Assembly: GCF_013044125.1 (NCBI RefSeq)
Contig: NZ_JABEVC010000122.1
Span: 1-37,306, forward strand
From: Acidocella sp.
Lineage (GTDB): Bacteria > Pseudomonadota > Alphaproteobacteria > Acetobacterales > Acetobacteraceae
Length of the DNA: 37,306 bases
Direction of reading: 5' to 3'
Below, in pieces: positions 10,838-19,601 of this stretch (its first letter is position 1; each line of letters opens with the position of its first letter). A model generated the notes under the pieces. That model did no database searches and was not told the origin of the DNA. It saw only the letters and a list, made by a program, of their open reading frames with translations. A program made the position numbers and the translations under genes.

Positions 10838-11803
10838 TCATGTCTGTTGGAAAGAGGCGATGAAATGCGCGAGGGTGGCGCTGTCAGGCGATGCGGGGGC
10901 GCATCCGGTCCCCGAGACGATCAGCGCCGCGGTTGCCGCCCCGCGCCGGACGGCGGCCTCAAGCCCATGCCCCTGCGCCAGACCAGCCAGCAGCCCGCCC
11001 ATGAAGCCATCACCGGCACCCGTGGGCTTCAGCGCCGCCACTGGGAAGATCGGGGTTGCGAAGTGCGCATCGGCGGTAAACGTGGTCGAGCCTTCGGCGC
11101 CGCGCTTATAAACGGCGAGGCGCGCGCCTTTTGCCACCAGCCCCCGGGCGAAATCTTCCCCGGCTGCGTGGCTACCGGCCAAAAGCCCGAATTCCAGGTC
11201 GTTGCCAACCACGATATCGCAAGCCTGCGTGGCCTCGCGGCAGACCCGGGTGGCTTCGTCCGCCGTGGCCCATGAATACGCACGGTAGTCGATATCGAGC
11301 ACCACCAGCGCCCCGGCCGCACGCGCGCGGGCCATGGCCAGTGTCGTGGCGCCGCGCGAGGGCGCCGCCGCCAGCGCCGTACCCGTGACCACAAGGGCCC
11401 CGGCGTCCGAAAAATCAATGGCGCTGACATCGGCTTCGCTCAACGCGAAATCGGCCGCGCCGTTGCGGTAAAGTACGGTTTGGCAATCTGTTGCCACGGT
11501 TTCCGTCAGGGCCAGCGAGGTGCGTCTCTCGCCGCCCACCTGGCGCACATGCCGCGTGTCGACGCCGTAACGCCTTAACGCGGCCAGGCAGAAACGCCCG
11601 GCCGGATCGTCGGAGACGCAAGTGGCCAGCGCCACCCCCGCGCCCTGGCGGGCCAGCGCAACGGCGATGTTTCCCGCCGAACCGCCGATGGCGGTGGTGA
11701 ACCTCTCTGCCGTTTCGATCTTGGCGCCCGGCGGATCGGCGCACAGATCCAAGCCGGCGCGCCCCAGGACCACGAAGCGGTTGCAGGTGAGGCGCTGCAT
11801 CAT
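10838..11803 (-). CDS. iolC: 5-dehydro-2-deoxygluconokinase IolC
   Basis: IolC phosphorylates 2-deoxy-5-keto-gluconate at C6 using ATP, making the substrate of the operon's aldolase. The 321-residue protein is a PfkB/ribokinase fold with the N-terminal GGSAGNIAVALARQG motif and the C-terminal ATP-binding/catalytic PTGAGDGFMGGLL, with the catalytic Asp in GAGD. The start is one of two adjacent ATGs; the first (11803) overlaps the iolD stop as ATGA, indicating translational coupling. The frame stays open further upstream, but that part runs through the end of iolD. Confidence 0.93.
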   Translation of the reverse strand: MMQRLTCNRFVVLGRAGLDLCADPPGAKIETAERFTTAIGGSAGNIAVALARQGAGVALATCVSDDPAGRFCLAALRRYGVDTRHVRQVGGERRTSLALTETVATDCQTVLYRNGAADFALSEADVSAIDFSDAGALVVTGTALAAAPSRGATTLAMARARAAGALVVLDIDYRAYSWATADEATRVCREATQACDIVVGNDLEFGLLAGSHAAGEDFARGLVAKGARLAVYKRGAEGSTTFTADAHFATPIFPVAALKPTGAGDGFMGGLLAGLAQGHGLEAAVRRGAATAALIVSGTGCAPASPDSATLAHFIASFQQT

Positions 11804-13671
11804 GTCCCCCGCCGCTGGTTGGCGCGGCCTGCCTCTATCCCGGCCCGCGCGGCGGCGATCTCGGCGCGCGGGCTCACTTCGGCGGTGCCCACTTCCCACC
11901 ACGCGTGGCCGCGCTCGGTCCATCCCTCGTGCGGGTCAACGCGCATGACGATAACGCAGGTCCGCTCGGCCGCCCGTGCGCGCTCAAACGCGGCGGCGAA
12001 ATCATCCAGCGATGCCGCTTCTTCGCTCAGCGCCCCCATCGCGCGGGCATGTGCGGCAAAGTCCACCGCGAACGGCTGCGCGATGGTCGGGCAGTCGGCG
12101 AACAGCGTGTTGAAGCTGGCATTTCCGGTGTTCTTCTGCAGCTTGTTGATAACGGCGAAGCCGCCATTGTCGAGCATCACGATGATCAGCTTATGCCCCG
12201 CGAGGACCGAGGAATAAATATCGGAGTTCATCAACAGGTAAGAGCCGTCGCCGACGAATACCACGGTCTCCCCCGCGGGCTGCCGCTCCGCCTGGGCGAT
12301 CCTGGCCCCCCAGCCACCGGCAATCTCGTAGCCCATGCAGGAAAACCCGAACTCCACATCCACGGTGCCAATGCCAAGACTGCGCCAGTTGGCGGTCACC
12401 TCGGCCGGCAGCCCGCCTGCGGCGGCCACAATCCGGTCCTGCCCGGTGCAGCGGGCGTTCACCACGCCAATGGCCTGGGCATAGGTGGGCAGGCCATTTC
12501 GCGGCGCGGTATTGCGCGCCACATAGGCGTTCCAGGCCCGGCGCGCATCTTGCGCGTGCGCCAGCCATTCCGGCGGGGCACGATACCCCTCCAGCCTGCG
12601 GCCAAGCGCCGCCAGACCGGCTTGCGCATCGCAGACCAGGGGTAGCGACAGATGCTTGGCCGCATCGTGACGGCCCGCGTTCAGCCCGATAATCCGCGCG
12701 CGCCGGTCAAAGGCGGACCACGAGCCGGTCGTGAAATCCTGCAGCCGCGTACCGGCCGCCAGGATGACATCAGCCTCCGCGGCGATGGTGTTGGCGCTGT
12801 CCGAGCCTGTCACGCCGATCGGACCGATATTCAGCGGGTGGTCCCAGAGCATGTTCGCCCGCCCCGCGATGGTTTCAACCACTGGAATGCCGTGCGCGGT
12901 GGCAAAATCCGTCAGCTGCGCCACCGCCCCGGAATATTGCACACCGCCGCCGGCGATAATCATCGGGCGCCGCGCCTTCGCCAAAAGTGCTGCCGCTGCC
13001 TCAATCTCTGAAGGATCAGGGGGGCTGCGGCGAATACGGTGAAGACGGGGTTCGAAAAAATCCGCCGGATAATCATAGGCCCAGCCCTGCAAATCCTGCG
13101 GAAGCGCGAGAAAAACCGGCCCGCAATCGGCCGGGTCGAGCAGCGTGTTCAGCGCGGCGGGCAGGCTGTTCAAAAGCTGCGCCGGATGCGTGATCCGGTC
13201 CCAGAACCGGCAGACCGCGCGGAAGGCGTCGGTAACGCCAAGCGCCGGGTTTTCCGTGTGTTCAAGCTGCTGGAGCACCGGGTCGGGCAGGCGGGTCGCG
13301 AAATTGTCGCCGCATAACATGAGCATTGGCAACCGGTTGGCGTGGGCCAGCGCCGCGGCGGTCAGCAGGTTCGCCGTGCCCGGACCAGCCGAGGCGGTGC
13401 AGAACATAAAGCGCCGCCGTAGGTGCGCCTTGGCGTAACCAGCGGCGGCGAAGCCCATGCTCTGTTCGTTCTGGCCACGGTAGAGTGGCAAGATCGCGCG
13501 CGCCTCGTAAAGCGCCTCGCCCAGGGCGGGCGCATTGCCATGGCCAAAAATACCGAACCCCCCGGCGCAAATTCGCGTGCTTTGGCCGTCGATCTCGATG
13601 AACTGGCTGGCAAGGAACCGCACGATGGCTTGAGCCACGCTCAGTTGGAGCGTCAGATCCTTCTGTTCCAC
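11800..13671 (-). CDS. iolD: Trihydroxycyclohexane-1,2-dione hydrolase IolD
   Basis: IolD is a thiamine-diphosphate enzyme that opens the ring of 3D-trihydroxycyclohexane-1,2-dione to give 5-deoxy-glucuronate. The 623-residue product has the three-domain acetolactate-synthase-like layout: the N-terminal catalytic Glu region, a central FAD/nucleotide-like domain, and the TPP/Mg motif GDGSYLLMNSD followed by MLDNGGF (about residues 475-510). A GTG start at 13671 is chosen because AGGAGA lies six bases upstream and the protein then begins just before LSVAQAIVRFLASQ, as the family does. An upstream ATG at 13743 would lie inside the LacI-type operator. It is the first gene of iolDCB-aldolase. Confidence 0.96.
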   Translation of the reverse strand: MEQKDLTLQLSVAQAIVRFLASQFIEIDGQSTRICAGGFGIFGHGNAPALGEALYEARAILPLYRGQNEQSMGFAAAGYAKAHLRRRFMFCTASAGPGTANLLTAAALAHANRLPMLMLCGDNFATRLPDPVLQQLEHTENPALGVTDAFRAVCRFWDRITHPAQLLNSLPAALNTLLDPADCGPVFLALPQDLQGWAYDYPADFFEPRLHRIRRSPPDPSEIEAAAALLAKARRPMIIAGGGVQYSGAVAQLTDFATAHGIPVVETIAGRANMLWDHPLNIGPIGVTGSDSANTIAAEADVILAAGTRLQDFTTGSWSAFDRRARIIGLNAGRHDAAKHLSLPLVCDAQAGLAALGRRLEGYRAPPEWLAHAQDARRAWNAYVARNTAPRNGLPTYAQAIGVVNARCTGQDRIVAAAGGLPAEVTANWRSLGIGTVDVEFGFSCMGYEIAGGWGARIAQAERQPAGETVVFVGDGSYLLMNSDIYSSVLAGHKLIIVMLDNGGFAVINKLQKNTGNASFNTLFADCPTIAQPFAVDFAAHARAMGALSEEAASLDDFAAAFERARAAERTCVIVMRVDPHEGWTERGHAWWEVGTAEVSPRAEIAAARAGIEAGRANQRRGT

Positions 13672-13696
13672 GCGTCTCTCCTGTTTTAAGGTGCTC

Positions 13697-13726
13697 TTGA
13701 CCGCATTATCGCGAGTCCGGTACATA
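13697..13726 (+). promoter_or_regulatory. Candidate promoter for the two plus-strand dehydrogenases
   Basis: On the plus strand TTGACC (13697-13702) is followed after 18 bases by TACATA (13721-13726), an acceptable -35/-10 pair. Transcription would begin near 13733, inside the LacI-type operator. The -10 is weak, so this is tentative. Confidence 0.45.
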
Positions 13727-13733
13727 ATTGCAA
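13705..13733 (-). promoter_or_regulatory. iolDCB promoter
   Basis: On the minus strand TTGCAA (13728-13733) as -35 is separated by exactly 17 bases from GATAAT (13705-13710) as -10. This places the transcription start shortly before the iolD GTG. The -35 hexamer is also the left arm of the LacI-type operator, so repressor binding would block polymerase directly. Confidence 0.75.
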
Positions 13734-13743
13734 GCGATTGCAA
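13728..13743. promoter_or_regulatory. LacI-family operator between the divergent inositol genes
   Basis: TTGCAAGCGATTGCAA is a 16-bp site with symmetrical TTGCAA arms about a central CG step, the usual form of LacI/PurR-type operators. It covers the iolD -35 and the predicted start of the opposite transcript. The likely ligand-responsive partner is the LacI-type protein encoded at 16103-17098. Confidence 0.78.
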
Positions 13744-13763
13744 AATCTTTTAAGGAACATTCC

Positions 13764-14864
13764 ATGAGAAGCATCGGAATTGGCATCATCGGCGGCGGCT
13801 ACATGGGCAAGGTACATGCGGTGGCGATGTCCGCCGTGGGCGCCGTTTTCAACACGTCCCTGCGGCCGCGGCTGGAAATGGTCTGCGCCACGAGTGACGC
13901 CTCGGCCGAGCGCTACCGCAGCGCCTACGGGTTTGCGCGCGCCACCTCGGACTGGCGTGAACTCGTAGCCGACCCCAGGGTTGAGGCCATCGTCATCGCC
14001 AGCCCGCAAGAGACCCACCGCGTTATCGCGGAAATGGCATTTTCCTTGAAAAAACCGGTTCTTTGCGAAAAACCTCTGGGTGCCAGCCTCGAGGACAGCG
14101 TGGCAATGGCCGCCGCCGCCGAGGCTTCGGGCGCGGTCAACATGGTGGGGTTCAACTATATCCGCACACCGGCTTCGCAATACGCCCGCGCCCTTCTGGC
14201 CCGCGGCGAGATCGGCAGGATCACCTGGTTTCGCGGCGAGCATACCGAGGATTTCGACGCTGATCCGCAAAAACCGGTCACCTGGCGCAGCTTTGGCCCG
14301 GCAAACGGCACGATGGGCGATCTGGCGCCGCACATGATCAACGCGGCCATCGCGCTGGCCGGTCCCATCACGCGGCTGAGCGCGGATATTGCAACCGTTT
14401 ACACAGACCGGCCGGGTGCCGAAGGCCGCCCGATGAACGACGACATCGGCCAGTTCATGTGCCGGTTCGCCAATGGCGCAATGGGGCATCTGAGCTTCAG
14501 CCGCATCGCGACCGGGCGGAAGATGGGCTACGCTTATGAAATCACCGGCACAGAGGGCGCGATCCGCTTCGATCAGGAGGACCAGAACGCTCTGTGGCTT
14601 TACCGCGCATCTGATCCTCAGGCCGAACGCGGCTTCCGCAAGATCCTCACCGGCCCCGCCCACCCTGACTATCTGGCCTTCTGTCAGGGGCCTGGCCACG
14701 GCACCGGCTATCAGGACCAGATCATCATCGGCGCGCGGGATTTTTTGCACGCCATCGAGACCGGCTCGCCGGTCTGGCCCACCTTCCGCGAGGGCATGGA
14801 AGTCAGCCGCGTGATCGCAGCGGCCCATGCCAGCCACGCCACAGGCGGCTGGATCGATTTGTAA
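13764..14864 (+). CDS. Gfo/Idh/MocA-family dehydrogenase, inositol cluster (first of two)
   Basis: The 366-residue product is an NAD(P)-dependent sugar or inositol dehydrogenase. It has an N-terminal Rossmann motif (GIIGGGYMGKVHA), the family's catalytic EKP (PVLCEKPLGAS), and the second-domain LAPHMINAAIAL, where the catalytic His sits. The ATG has AAGGAA six bases upstream. Its position, divergent from iolD across a shared operator, suggests oxidation of an inositol isomer or related polyol as entry to the pathway. I cannot tell whether it acts on myo-inositol (IolG), another isomer or an inositol-derived sugar. It is followed after 53 bases by a second member of the same family. Confidence 0.85.
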   Translation: MRSIGIGIIGGGYMGKVHAVAMSAVGAVFNTSLRPRLEMVCATSDASAERYRSAYGFARATSDWRELVADPRVEAIVIASPQETHRVIAEMAFSLKKPVLCEKPLGASLEDSVAMAAAAEASGAVNMVGFNYIRTPASQYARALLARGEIGRITWFRGEHTEDFDADPQKPVTWRSFGPANGTMGDLAPHMINAAIALAGPITRLSADIATVYTDRPGAEGRPMNDDIGQFMCRFANGAMGHLSFSRIATGRKMGYAYEITGTEGAIRFDQEDQNALWLYRASDPQAERGFRKILTGPAHPDYLAFCQGPGHGTGYQDQIIIGARDFLHAIETGSPVWPTFREGMEVSRVIAAAHASHATGGWIDL

Positions 14865-14917
14865 ACGCCCCACGCCGGGCCTGCCTCTCCTCCACCGGAT
14901 TCTGAAAGGGTATCACC

Positions 14918-16075
14918 ATGACAAAACTGAATTGGGGCATGATCGGCGGCGGCGAGGGCAGCCAGATCGGGCCGGCGCATCGGCTGGCTGCCGGGCTGGA
15001 CGGGTATTTCGCGCTTGCGGCCGGCGCGCTGGACCATAATCCAGCCGCGGGGCGCGACTTTGGGCAGCGGCTGGGATTGGCCCCAGAGCGCGCCTATGGC
15101 GACTGGCGGGAGATGCTGGAGGGTGAGCGCAACCGTCCAGACCGTGTTGATCTCGTCACGATCGCCACGCCCAACGCCACTCATTACGAGATTTCAAAGG
15201 CCTTTCTCGAGGCAGGCTTCAATGTTCTGTGCGAAAAGCCGATGACCGTGACCGAGGCCGAAGCCGAGGATCTGGTGCTCGCCGCCCGCAAAGCCGGACG
15301 TATCTGCGCCGTGAATTATGGCTACACCGGCTATGCCTTGGTGCGGCACATGCGGGCCATGGTGGCGCGGGGCGATCTGGGTAAGATCCGGCTGGTTGTC
15401 GCGGCGTTCGCCCACGGTCACCATGCAAACGCCGCCGAGGCTGATAACCCCCGCGTGCGCTGGCGTTATGACCCGGCGCAGGCGGGCGTCTCCGCCCAGT
15501 TCGCCGATTGCGGTATTCATGCGCTGCATATGGCCGCCTTCGTAACAGGGCAGGAGGTTGCGCGCTTGTCGTCAGACTTCGTCTCATGCCTGCCGGGCCG
15601 CATCCTGGAGGATGATGCCATGGTCAATTTTCGTATGGATGGCGGCACGGTCGGGCGGCTCTGGACATCATCGGTTGCCATCGGGCGCCAGCACGGGCTC
15701 ACGCTCCAGGTTTTTGGTGAAACCGGCGGTCTGCGCTGGGCGCAGGAACAACCCAACCAGCTTTACTATATGCCGCTCGGCCAGCGCCTGCAGGTGATAG
15801 AGCGCGGCGAGGGCAATCTTTCGCCCGAGGCGGACCGCGCAAGCCGGGTTACGGTCGGCCATGCCGAGGGTATGCCGCTGGCCTTTGGCAACATCTATCG
15901 CGACCTGGGCGAAAACTTGCTGGCGCTGCGGGCCGGGCGGAGGGCTGAACCGGCGGTAACGCTGTTCCCCACGGCGGAAGACGGCCTGCGCTCGATCGCG
16001 GCGATCCATGCCGCGGTGGCCTCCGCCAAGGCCGAGGGCGCCTGGGTCGATGCGCGGCCAAAACTGTTCCGTTAA
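14918..16075 (+). CDS. Gfo/Idh/MocA-family dehydrogenase, inositol cluster (second)
   Basis: The 385-residue product is a second NAD(P)-dependent oxidoreductase of the family. The nucleotide loop reads MIGGGEGSQIGPAHR, a form typical of a separate Gfo/Idh/MocA subgroup. The catalytic CEKPMTV is present, and FADCGIHALHMAAF carries the second-domain His. AAAGGG lies eight bases before the ATG. It is probably co-transcribed with the preceding dehydrogenase. The two are clearly different subfamilies rather than a recent duplication, so a two-step or two-substrate scheme is likely (inference). The exact substrate is unknown; it ends 27 bases before the convergent LacI gene. Confidence 0.85.
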   Translation: MTKLNWGMIGGGEGSQIGPAHRLAAGLDGYFALAAGALDHNPAAGRDFGQRLGLAPERAYGDWREMLEGERNRPDRVDLVTIATPNATHYEISKAFLEAGFNVLCEKPMTVTEAEAEDLVLAARKAGRICAVNYGYTGYALVRHMRAMVARGDLGKIRLVVAAFAHGHHANAAEADNPRVRWRYDPAQAGVSAQFADCGIHALHMAAFVTGQEVARLSSDFVSCLPGRILEDDAMVNFRMDGGTVGRLWTSSVAIGRQHGLTLQVFGETGGLRWAQEQPNQLYYMPLGQRLQVIERGEGNLSPEADRASRVTVGHAEGMPLAFGNIYRDLGENLLALRAGRRAEPAVTLFPTAEDGLRSIAAIHAAVASAKAEGAWVDARPKLFR

Positions 16076-16102
16076 TCGTGGCCCGCGGCGGCGTGAATCT
16101 GG

Positions 16103-17098
16103 TCAGGGCAGGGGGCGCAGGGTCGCCCGTTCGACGATGCGGCAGGGAAACAGCCGCGCTTCGGGCAGGCGGCCGGGGTCGGAAAACCGTGACTGCATCA
16201 ACTCGATCGAAGCCTCGACGATGGCGGCGAAAGGTTGGTGGATCGTTGTCAGGTCAATGCCGGTCCAGGCGGCCAGCGCCATGTCGTTCAACCCGATGAT
16301 GCCGATGTCGCCCGGCACGGCCAGGCCCGCTTTGCGGATCGCCGCAAGGGCGCCGATGGAGAGCACGTCGTCGGCGCAAAAATAGGCTTCCGCCCAAGGT
16401 GCCGCCAAAAGCCGCGTCATTTCGTCGCGTCCGGCATCGAAGCTGTAGGCGCCCGCGTAGCTCGCGGTTGCGCTGATCCCCGCCGCCTCGGCGACTTCCA
16501 GAAATCCCTGGCCGCGATCCTGCGTCGTCGAAGCGTCTTGCGGCCCGCCAAGAAAGCCGATCCGCCGGTAGCCGCGCGCGATCAGCGTTCTGGCGGCGAT
16601 GCGCCCGGCATCGACATTGTCGATACCCACAACCGGAACGACGGGCGTGCGCGTGGCGCGGCCAAAGGCATGAACAACCGGCATGCCGGCAGCCTGAAAG
16701 GCCGCGGCAAACCCATCGGCAACGTGCGAGGACGCCACAATCACCCCGTCGACCGAATATTGCTGCAGCATTCCGACCGATCGCTTCGGATCGGTTTCCT
16801 CCGATAGGTTGACGAGCAGCGGCCGCAGACCTTTTTCCTGCAGGCCACGGGTGAAAAGATCAAAAATCTCCAGAAAAACCGGGTTATGAAAATTGTTCGA
16901 CACCAAACCGACCAGCTGGGTCTTGCGGGTCATCAGGCTGCGCGCCAGAATATTGGGGCTGTAGTTAAGCTCGGCCGCGGCTTTTTCGACCTTGGCGCGG
17001 GTCCTGGCGGAGACTGACGCGCCAGGCGTAAATGTCCGTGACACCGCAGCCCGCGACACCCCAGCCCGTTGCGCCACGTCTTTAAGTGTAATCGCCAT
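16103..17098 (-). CDS. LacI-family repressor, probable regulator of the inositol genes
   Basis: The 331-residue product has a LacI-type N-terminal helix-turn-helix (TLKDVAQRAGVSRAAVSRTF), the hinge helix region (SPNILARSLMTRKT) and a periplasmic-binding-protein-like effector domain (VGLVSNNFHNPVFLEIF onward). Members of this family repress carbohydrate operons until a sugar effector binds. The only clear LacI-type operator seen in the window is TTGCAAGCGATTGCAA at 13728, inside the iol block, so control of the inositol genes is the simplest reading. The effector may be an inositol intermediate, which is inference. Confidence 0.88.
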   Translation of the reverse strand: MAITLKDVAQRAGVSRAAVSRTFTPGASVSARTRAKVEKAAAELNYSPNILARSLMTRKTQLVGLVSNNFHNPVFLEIFDLFTRGLQEKGLRPLLVNLSEETDPKRSVGMLQQYSVDGVIVASSHVADGFAAAFQAAGMPVVHAFGRATRTPVVPVVGIDNVDAGRIAARTLIARGYRRIGFLGGPQDASTTQDRGQGFLEVAEAAGISATASYAGAYSFDAGRDEMTRLLAAPWAEAYFCADDVLSIGALAAIRKAGLAVPGDIGIIGLNDMALAAWTGIDLTTIHQPFAAIVEASIELMQSRFSDPGRLPEARLFPCRIVERATLRPLP

Positions 17099-17331
17099 GC
17101 AGATGCCGCAACCCTCGCCCTTTATTCACCTCAAACGAGTGTCCTGCCCCTGAAACCCGCAGCGTGCGCAGCGGACGGCAGGGACGAGCAGGCCACTGAA
17201 AACAAAACGCTCGTGCCCCGCAAAGAAAGATATTCTGATGCCACGAACCTTAGAATCGGGACACTAGCGATGAATCGCTTCCTTGTCATTTCGCCGGCGC
17301 CGAAATCGCTTAGAGCCGGAGCGCTTTAAGT

Positions 17332-17382
17332 GCGATACAGACTTCAAATTGGCCCGCAATGAGGGGCAATCTGAAGTCATCG
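17332..17382. repeat. Dispersed palindromic repeat, copy 1
   Basis: A 39-base core (17340-17378) begins GACTTCAAATTGGCCC and ends GGGGCAATCTGAAGTC. These arms fold on each other with two mismatches, and outer GCGAT/ATCGC pairs extend the hairpin to 17332-17382. A second copy sits at 28417-28455 (33 of 39 bases identical). TTTAAGTGCGAT at 17325-17336, just before this copy, reappears in part as the loop of the hairpin at 28534. The remaining 17099-17331 between the LacI gene and this element holds no convincing gene. Confidence 0.75.
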
Positions 17383-17405
17383 CGCCCTAAACGGAAAGCT
17401 TGGTC

Positions 17406-19079
17406 ATGTTCGAGGAACAGTTCGATTATATCATCGTTGGCGGCGGCACCGCCGGGTGTCTGCTTGCCAACAGGCTGAGCGCGGACCCCGCCATGCGGGT
17501 GCTTCTGCTCGAGGCCGGCAAGAAGGACAATTATCCCTGGATTCATATTCCCGTGGGGTATCTTTACTGCATCGGCAATCCCCGCACTGACTGGCTTTAC
17601 CGCACCCAGCCCGAAAAAGGGTTGAACGGGCGTGTACTGCGCTATCCCCGCGGCAAAACGCTGGGTGGCAGTTCGTCGATCAACGGCATGATCTATATGC
17701 GCGGGCAAGCACGAGATTATGATGGCTGGGCGGCGCTGACCGGCGATGACGCCTGGACATGGCAAAACGTCCTGCCCGATTTCAAGCACCATGAGGATCA
17801 TTACCGCCTCGATGACGGCGCGGACCCCAGCACCGGGCAGGGCCGCCGGTTCTCCGGGATGCACGGCCATGGCGGCGAATGGCGCGTTGAGAAGCAGCGC
17901 CTGAAATGGGAGATTCTGGAAGCCTTTGCCAACGCCGCCGTTGAAGCCGGCGTGCCGCGCTCGGCTGATTTCAATACCGGCGACAATGAAGGCGTCGGGT
18001 ATTTCGAGGTCAACCAAAAATCCGGCTGGCGGTGGAATGCCTCGAAGGCATTTCTGCGCCCTGTGAAGAACCGCCCCAACCTTGCCATTTGGACGCAGGC
18101 GTCCGTCAGCAAGCTGCATATCGAGACAACCCCCTCCGGGCTCAAGCGCTGCGCGGGGGTTGAGCTCATCCGTTCAGGCGGCGCGATGACCGTGCGCGCC
18201 AGGCGGGAGGTGATTCTCTGCGCCGGCGCCATTGGCTCGCCGCTGATCCTGCAACGCTCGGGCGTCGGCCCGGCCGCGTTGCTCAGGGAGCACGGCGTCA
18301 ACATCATGCTGGATCTGCCCGGCGTGGGTGAAAACCTCCAGGATCATCTACAGATCCGCACGGTGTTCAAAGTCTCGGGCGTGGCAACCCTGAACACGCT
18401 GGCCAACAGCCTGATCGGAAAGGCGAAGATCGGGCTTGAATACATGCTCACGCGCCGCGGGCCGATGAGCATGGCTCCCTCGCAGCTCGGCGCCTTCACG
18501 CGCTCCGATGAAAGCCGCGCGTACGCCAATCTTGAATATCATGTCCAGCCGCTCAGCCTTGATGCCTTCGGGGAGCCGCTGCACAAAACCCCTGCGTTTA
18601 CAGTGAGTGTTTGCAACCTCAACCCCACGAGCCGGGGCAGCGTGCGCCTAACCTCGCCGGCCCAGGATGCCCCGCCGGCGATTGCGCCGGATTATCTCAG
18701 CACCGATGAAGACCGCCAGATCGCCGCCAGCAGCATCAGGCAGATCCGCATGATTGCCGCCAAACCGGCACTGGCGAAATACCAGCCGGTTGAATGGAAA
18801 CCAGGCGCGATGTTTGAGAGCGACGCCGAACTTTACAAGCTTGCCGGAGACATCGCGAACACCATTTTCCACCCCGTGGGCACAACCAGGATGGGCCAGG
18901 CTGACGACGCCATGGCCGTGGTGGATAGTCACTTGCGCGTGCGCGGCTTGGCCGGCCTGCGCGTTGTGGATGCCGGTGTGATGCCCGCGATCACAAGCGG
19001 CAACACCAACGCGCCGGTCCTGATGATCGCCGAGAAAGCCGCGCGCTGGATCATCCGCGATGCTCAGGCAAACGTATGA
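17406..19079 (+). CDS. GMC-family FAD oxidoreductase (choline-dehydrogenase-like)
   Basis: The 557-residue flavoprotein oxidises an alcohol to an aldehyde or ketone. It has the N-terminal FAD-binding fold (YIIVGGGTAGCLLANRLS), the first GMC signature around GGSSSINGMIYMRG, the second signature GAIGSPLILQRSGVGP, and the C-terminal catalytic region HPVGTTRMG plus GNTNAPVLMIAEKAA. The ATG is chosen because GGAAAG lies about eight bases upstream; a TTG two codons earlier is less likely. No signal peptide or Tat motif is seen, so it is probably cytosolic. Substrate is unknown: choline and polyethylene-glycol or aliphatic-alcohol dehydrogenases are all similar. It lies next to the inositol block but does not share its operator. 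Confidence 0.9.
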   Translation: MFEEQFDYIIVGGGTAGCLLANRLSADPAMRVLLLEAGKKDNYPWIHIPVGYLYCIGNPRTDWLYRTQPEKGLNGRVLRYPRGKTLGGSSSINGMIYMRGQARDYDGWAALTGDDAWTWQNVLPDFKHHEDHYRLDDGADPSTGQGRRFSGMHGHGGEWRVEKQRLKWEILEAFANAAVEAGVPRSADFNTGDNEGVGYFEVNQKSGWRWNASKAFLRPVKNRPNLAIWTQASVSKLHIETTPSGLKRCAGVELIRSGGAMTVRARREVILCAGAIGSPLILQRSGVGPAALLREHGVNIMLDLPGVGENLQDHLQIRTVFKVSGVATLNTLANSLIGKAKIGLEYMLTRRGPMSMAPSQLGAFTRSDESRAYANLEYHVQPLSLDAFGEPLHKTPAFTVSVCNLNPTSRGSVRLTSPAQDAPPAIAPDYLSTDEDRQIAASSIRQIRMIAAKPALAKYQPVEWKPGAMFESDAELYKLAGDIANTIFHPVGTTRMGQADDAMAVVDSHLRVRGLAGLRVVDAGVMPAITSGNTNAPVLMIAEKAARWIIRDAQANV

Positions 19080-19149
19080 GCCAGACCTTCCGTATGAGCT
19101 CTGAAATGCATCGTCATGCAGGCCAGATGCGCCGCTCCCGCCACCCGGC

Positions 19150-19560
19150 CTATTTCAGCAACCCCAGGCGCGGAATGTCGATCGCCGGGCAGCGGTTCAT
19201 CACCACGCGCAGCCCCGCCGTCCGCGCCTTTGCCGCCACCGCCTCGTTGATGATTCCCAACTGCATCCAAATGGTTTTCGCCCCCAGGCGGATCGCGTCA
19301 TCAACCGGCGCGGCCACGTCCGCCGCCTTGCGGAACAACTCCACCATATCCAGCGGCGCCGCCTCATCCAGCGTGGCCACCACCTTGCGGCCAAGAATCT
19401 CCTGCCCCGCCAGCCCCGGATTCACCGGCGTCACATCATACCCCTGGCCCAGCAAAAACTGCATCACTTCATGTGATGCCCGCTCCGGCTTCGCTGAAGC
19501 TCCGACCAGCGCGATACGCTTCGTACCGGTCAAAATCTGGCGGATTGTATCGTCGGACAT
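19150..19560 (-). CDS. CoA-binding domain protein (YccU-like)
   Basis: The 136-residue product is a single Rossmann-like CoA-binding domain. Features are IALVGASAKPERASHEVMQFLL at the start (glycine loop VGAS), PVNPGLAGQEILGRKV in the middle, IWMQLGIINEAVAAKA and VVMNRCPAIDIPRL at the end. These are the landmarks of the succinyl-CoA-synthetase-alpha-like YccU family. The biochemical role of the family is not settled. It is divergent from the GH17 gene with 41 bases between starts, and its 3' end faces the GMC oxidoreductase. Confidence 0.88.
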   Translation of the reverse strand: MSDDTIRQILTGTKRIALVGASAKPERASHEVMQFLLGQGYDVTPVNPGLAGQEILGRKVVATLDEAAPLDMVELFRKAADVAAPVDDAIRLGAKTIWMQLGIINEAVAAKARTAGLRVVMNRCPAIDIPRLGLLK

Positions 19561-19601
19561 TGCTCTTCCCCCGTTGCGGCGCTCCGGCTAAGCCATGCAC
19601 C

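Noticed and set aside
13686-14873. Minus-strand frame opposite the first Gfo/Idh/MocA gene
   Set aside because: It would run through the operator and promoter region, and the plus-strand protein has all family motifs.
17069-17329. Plus-strand frame upstream of the GMC oxidoreductase
   Set aside because: No ribosome site, no family, overlaps the LacI start, and it ends just before the repeat element; probably chance.
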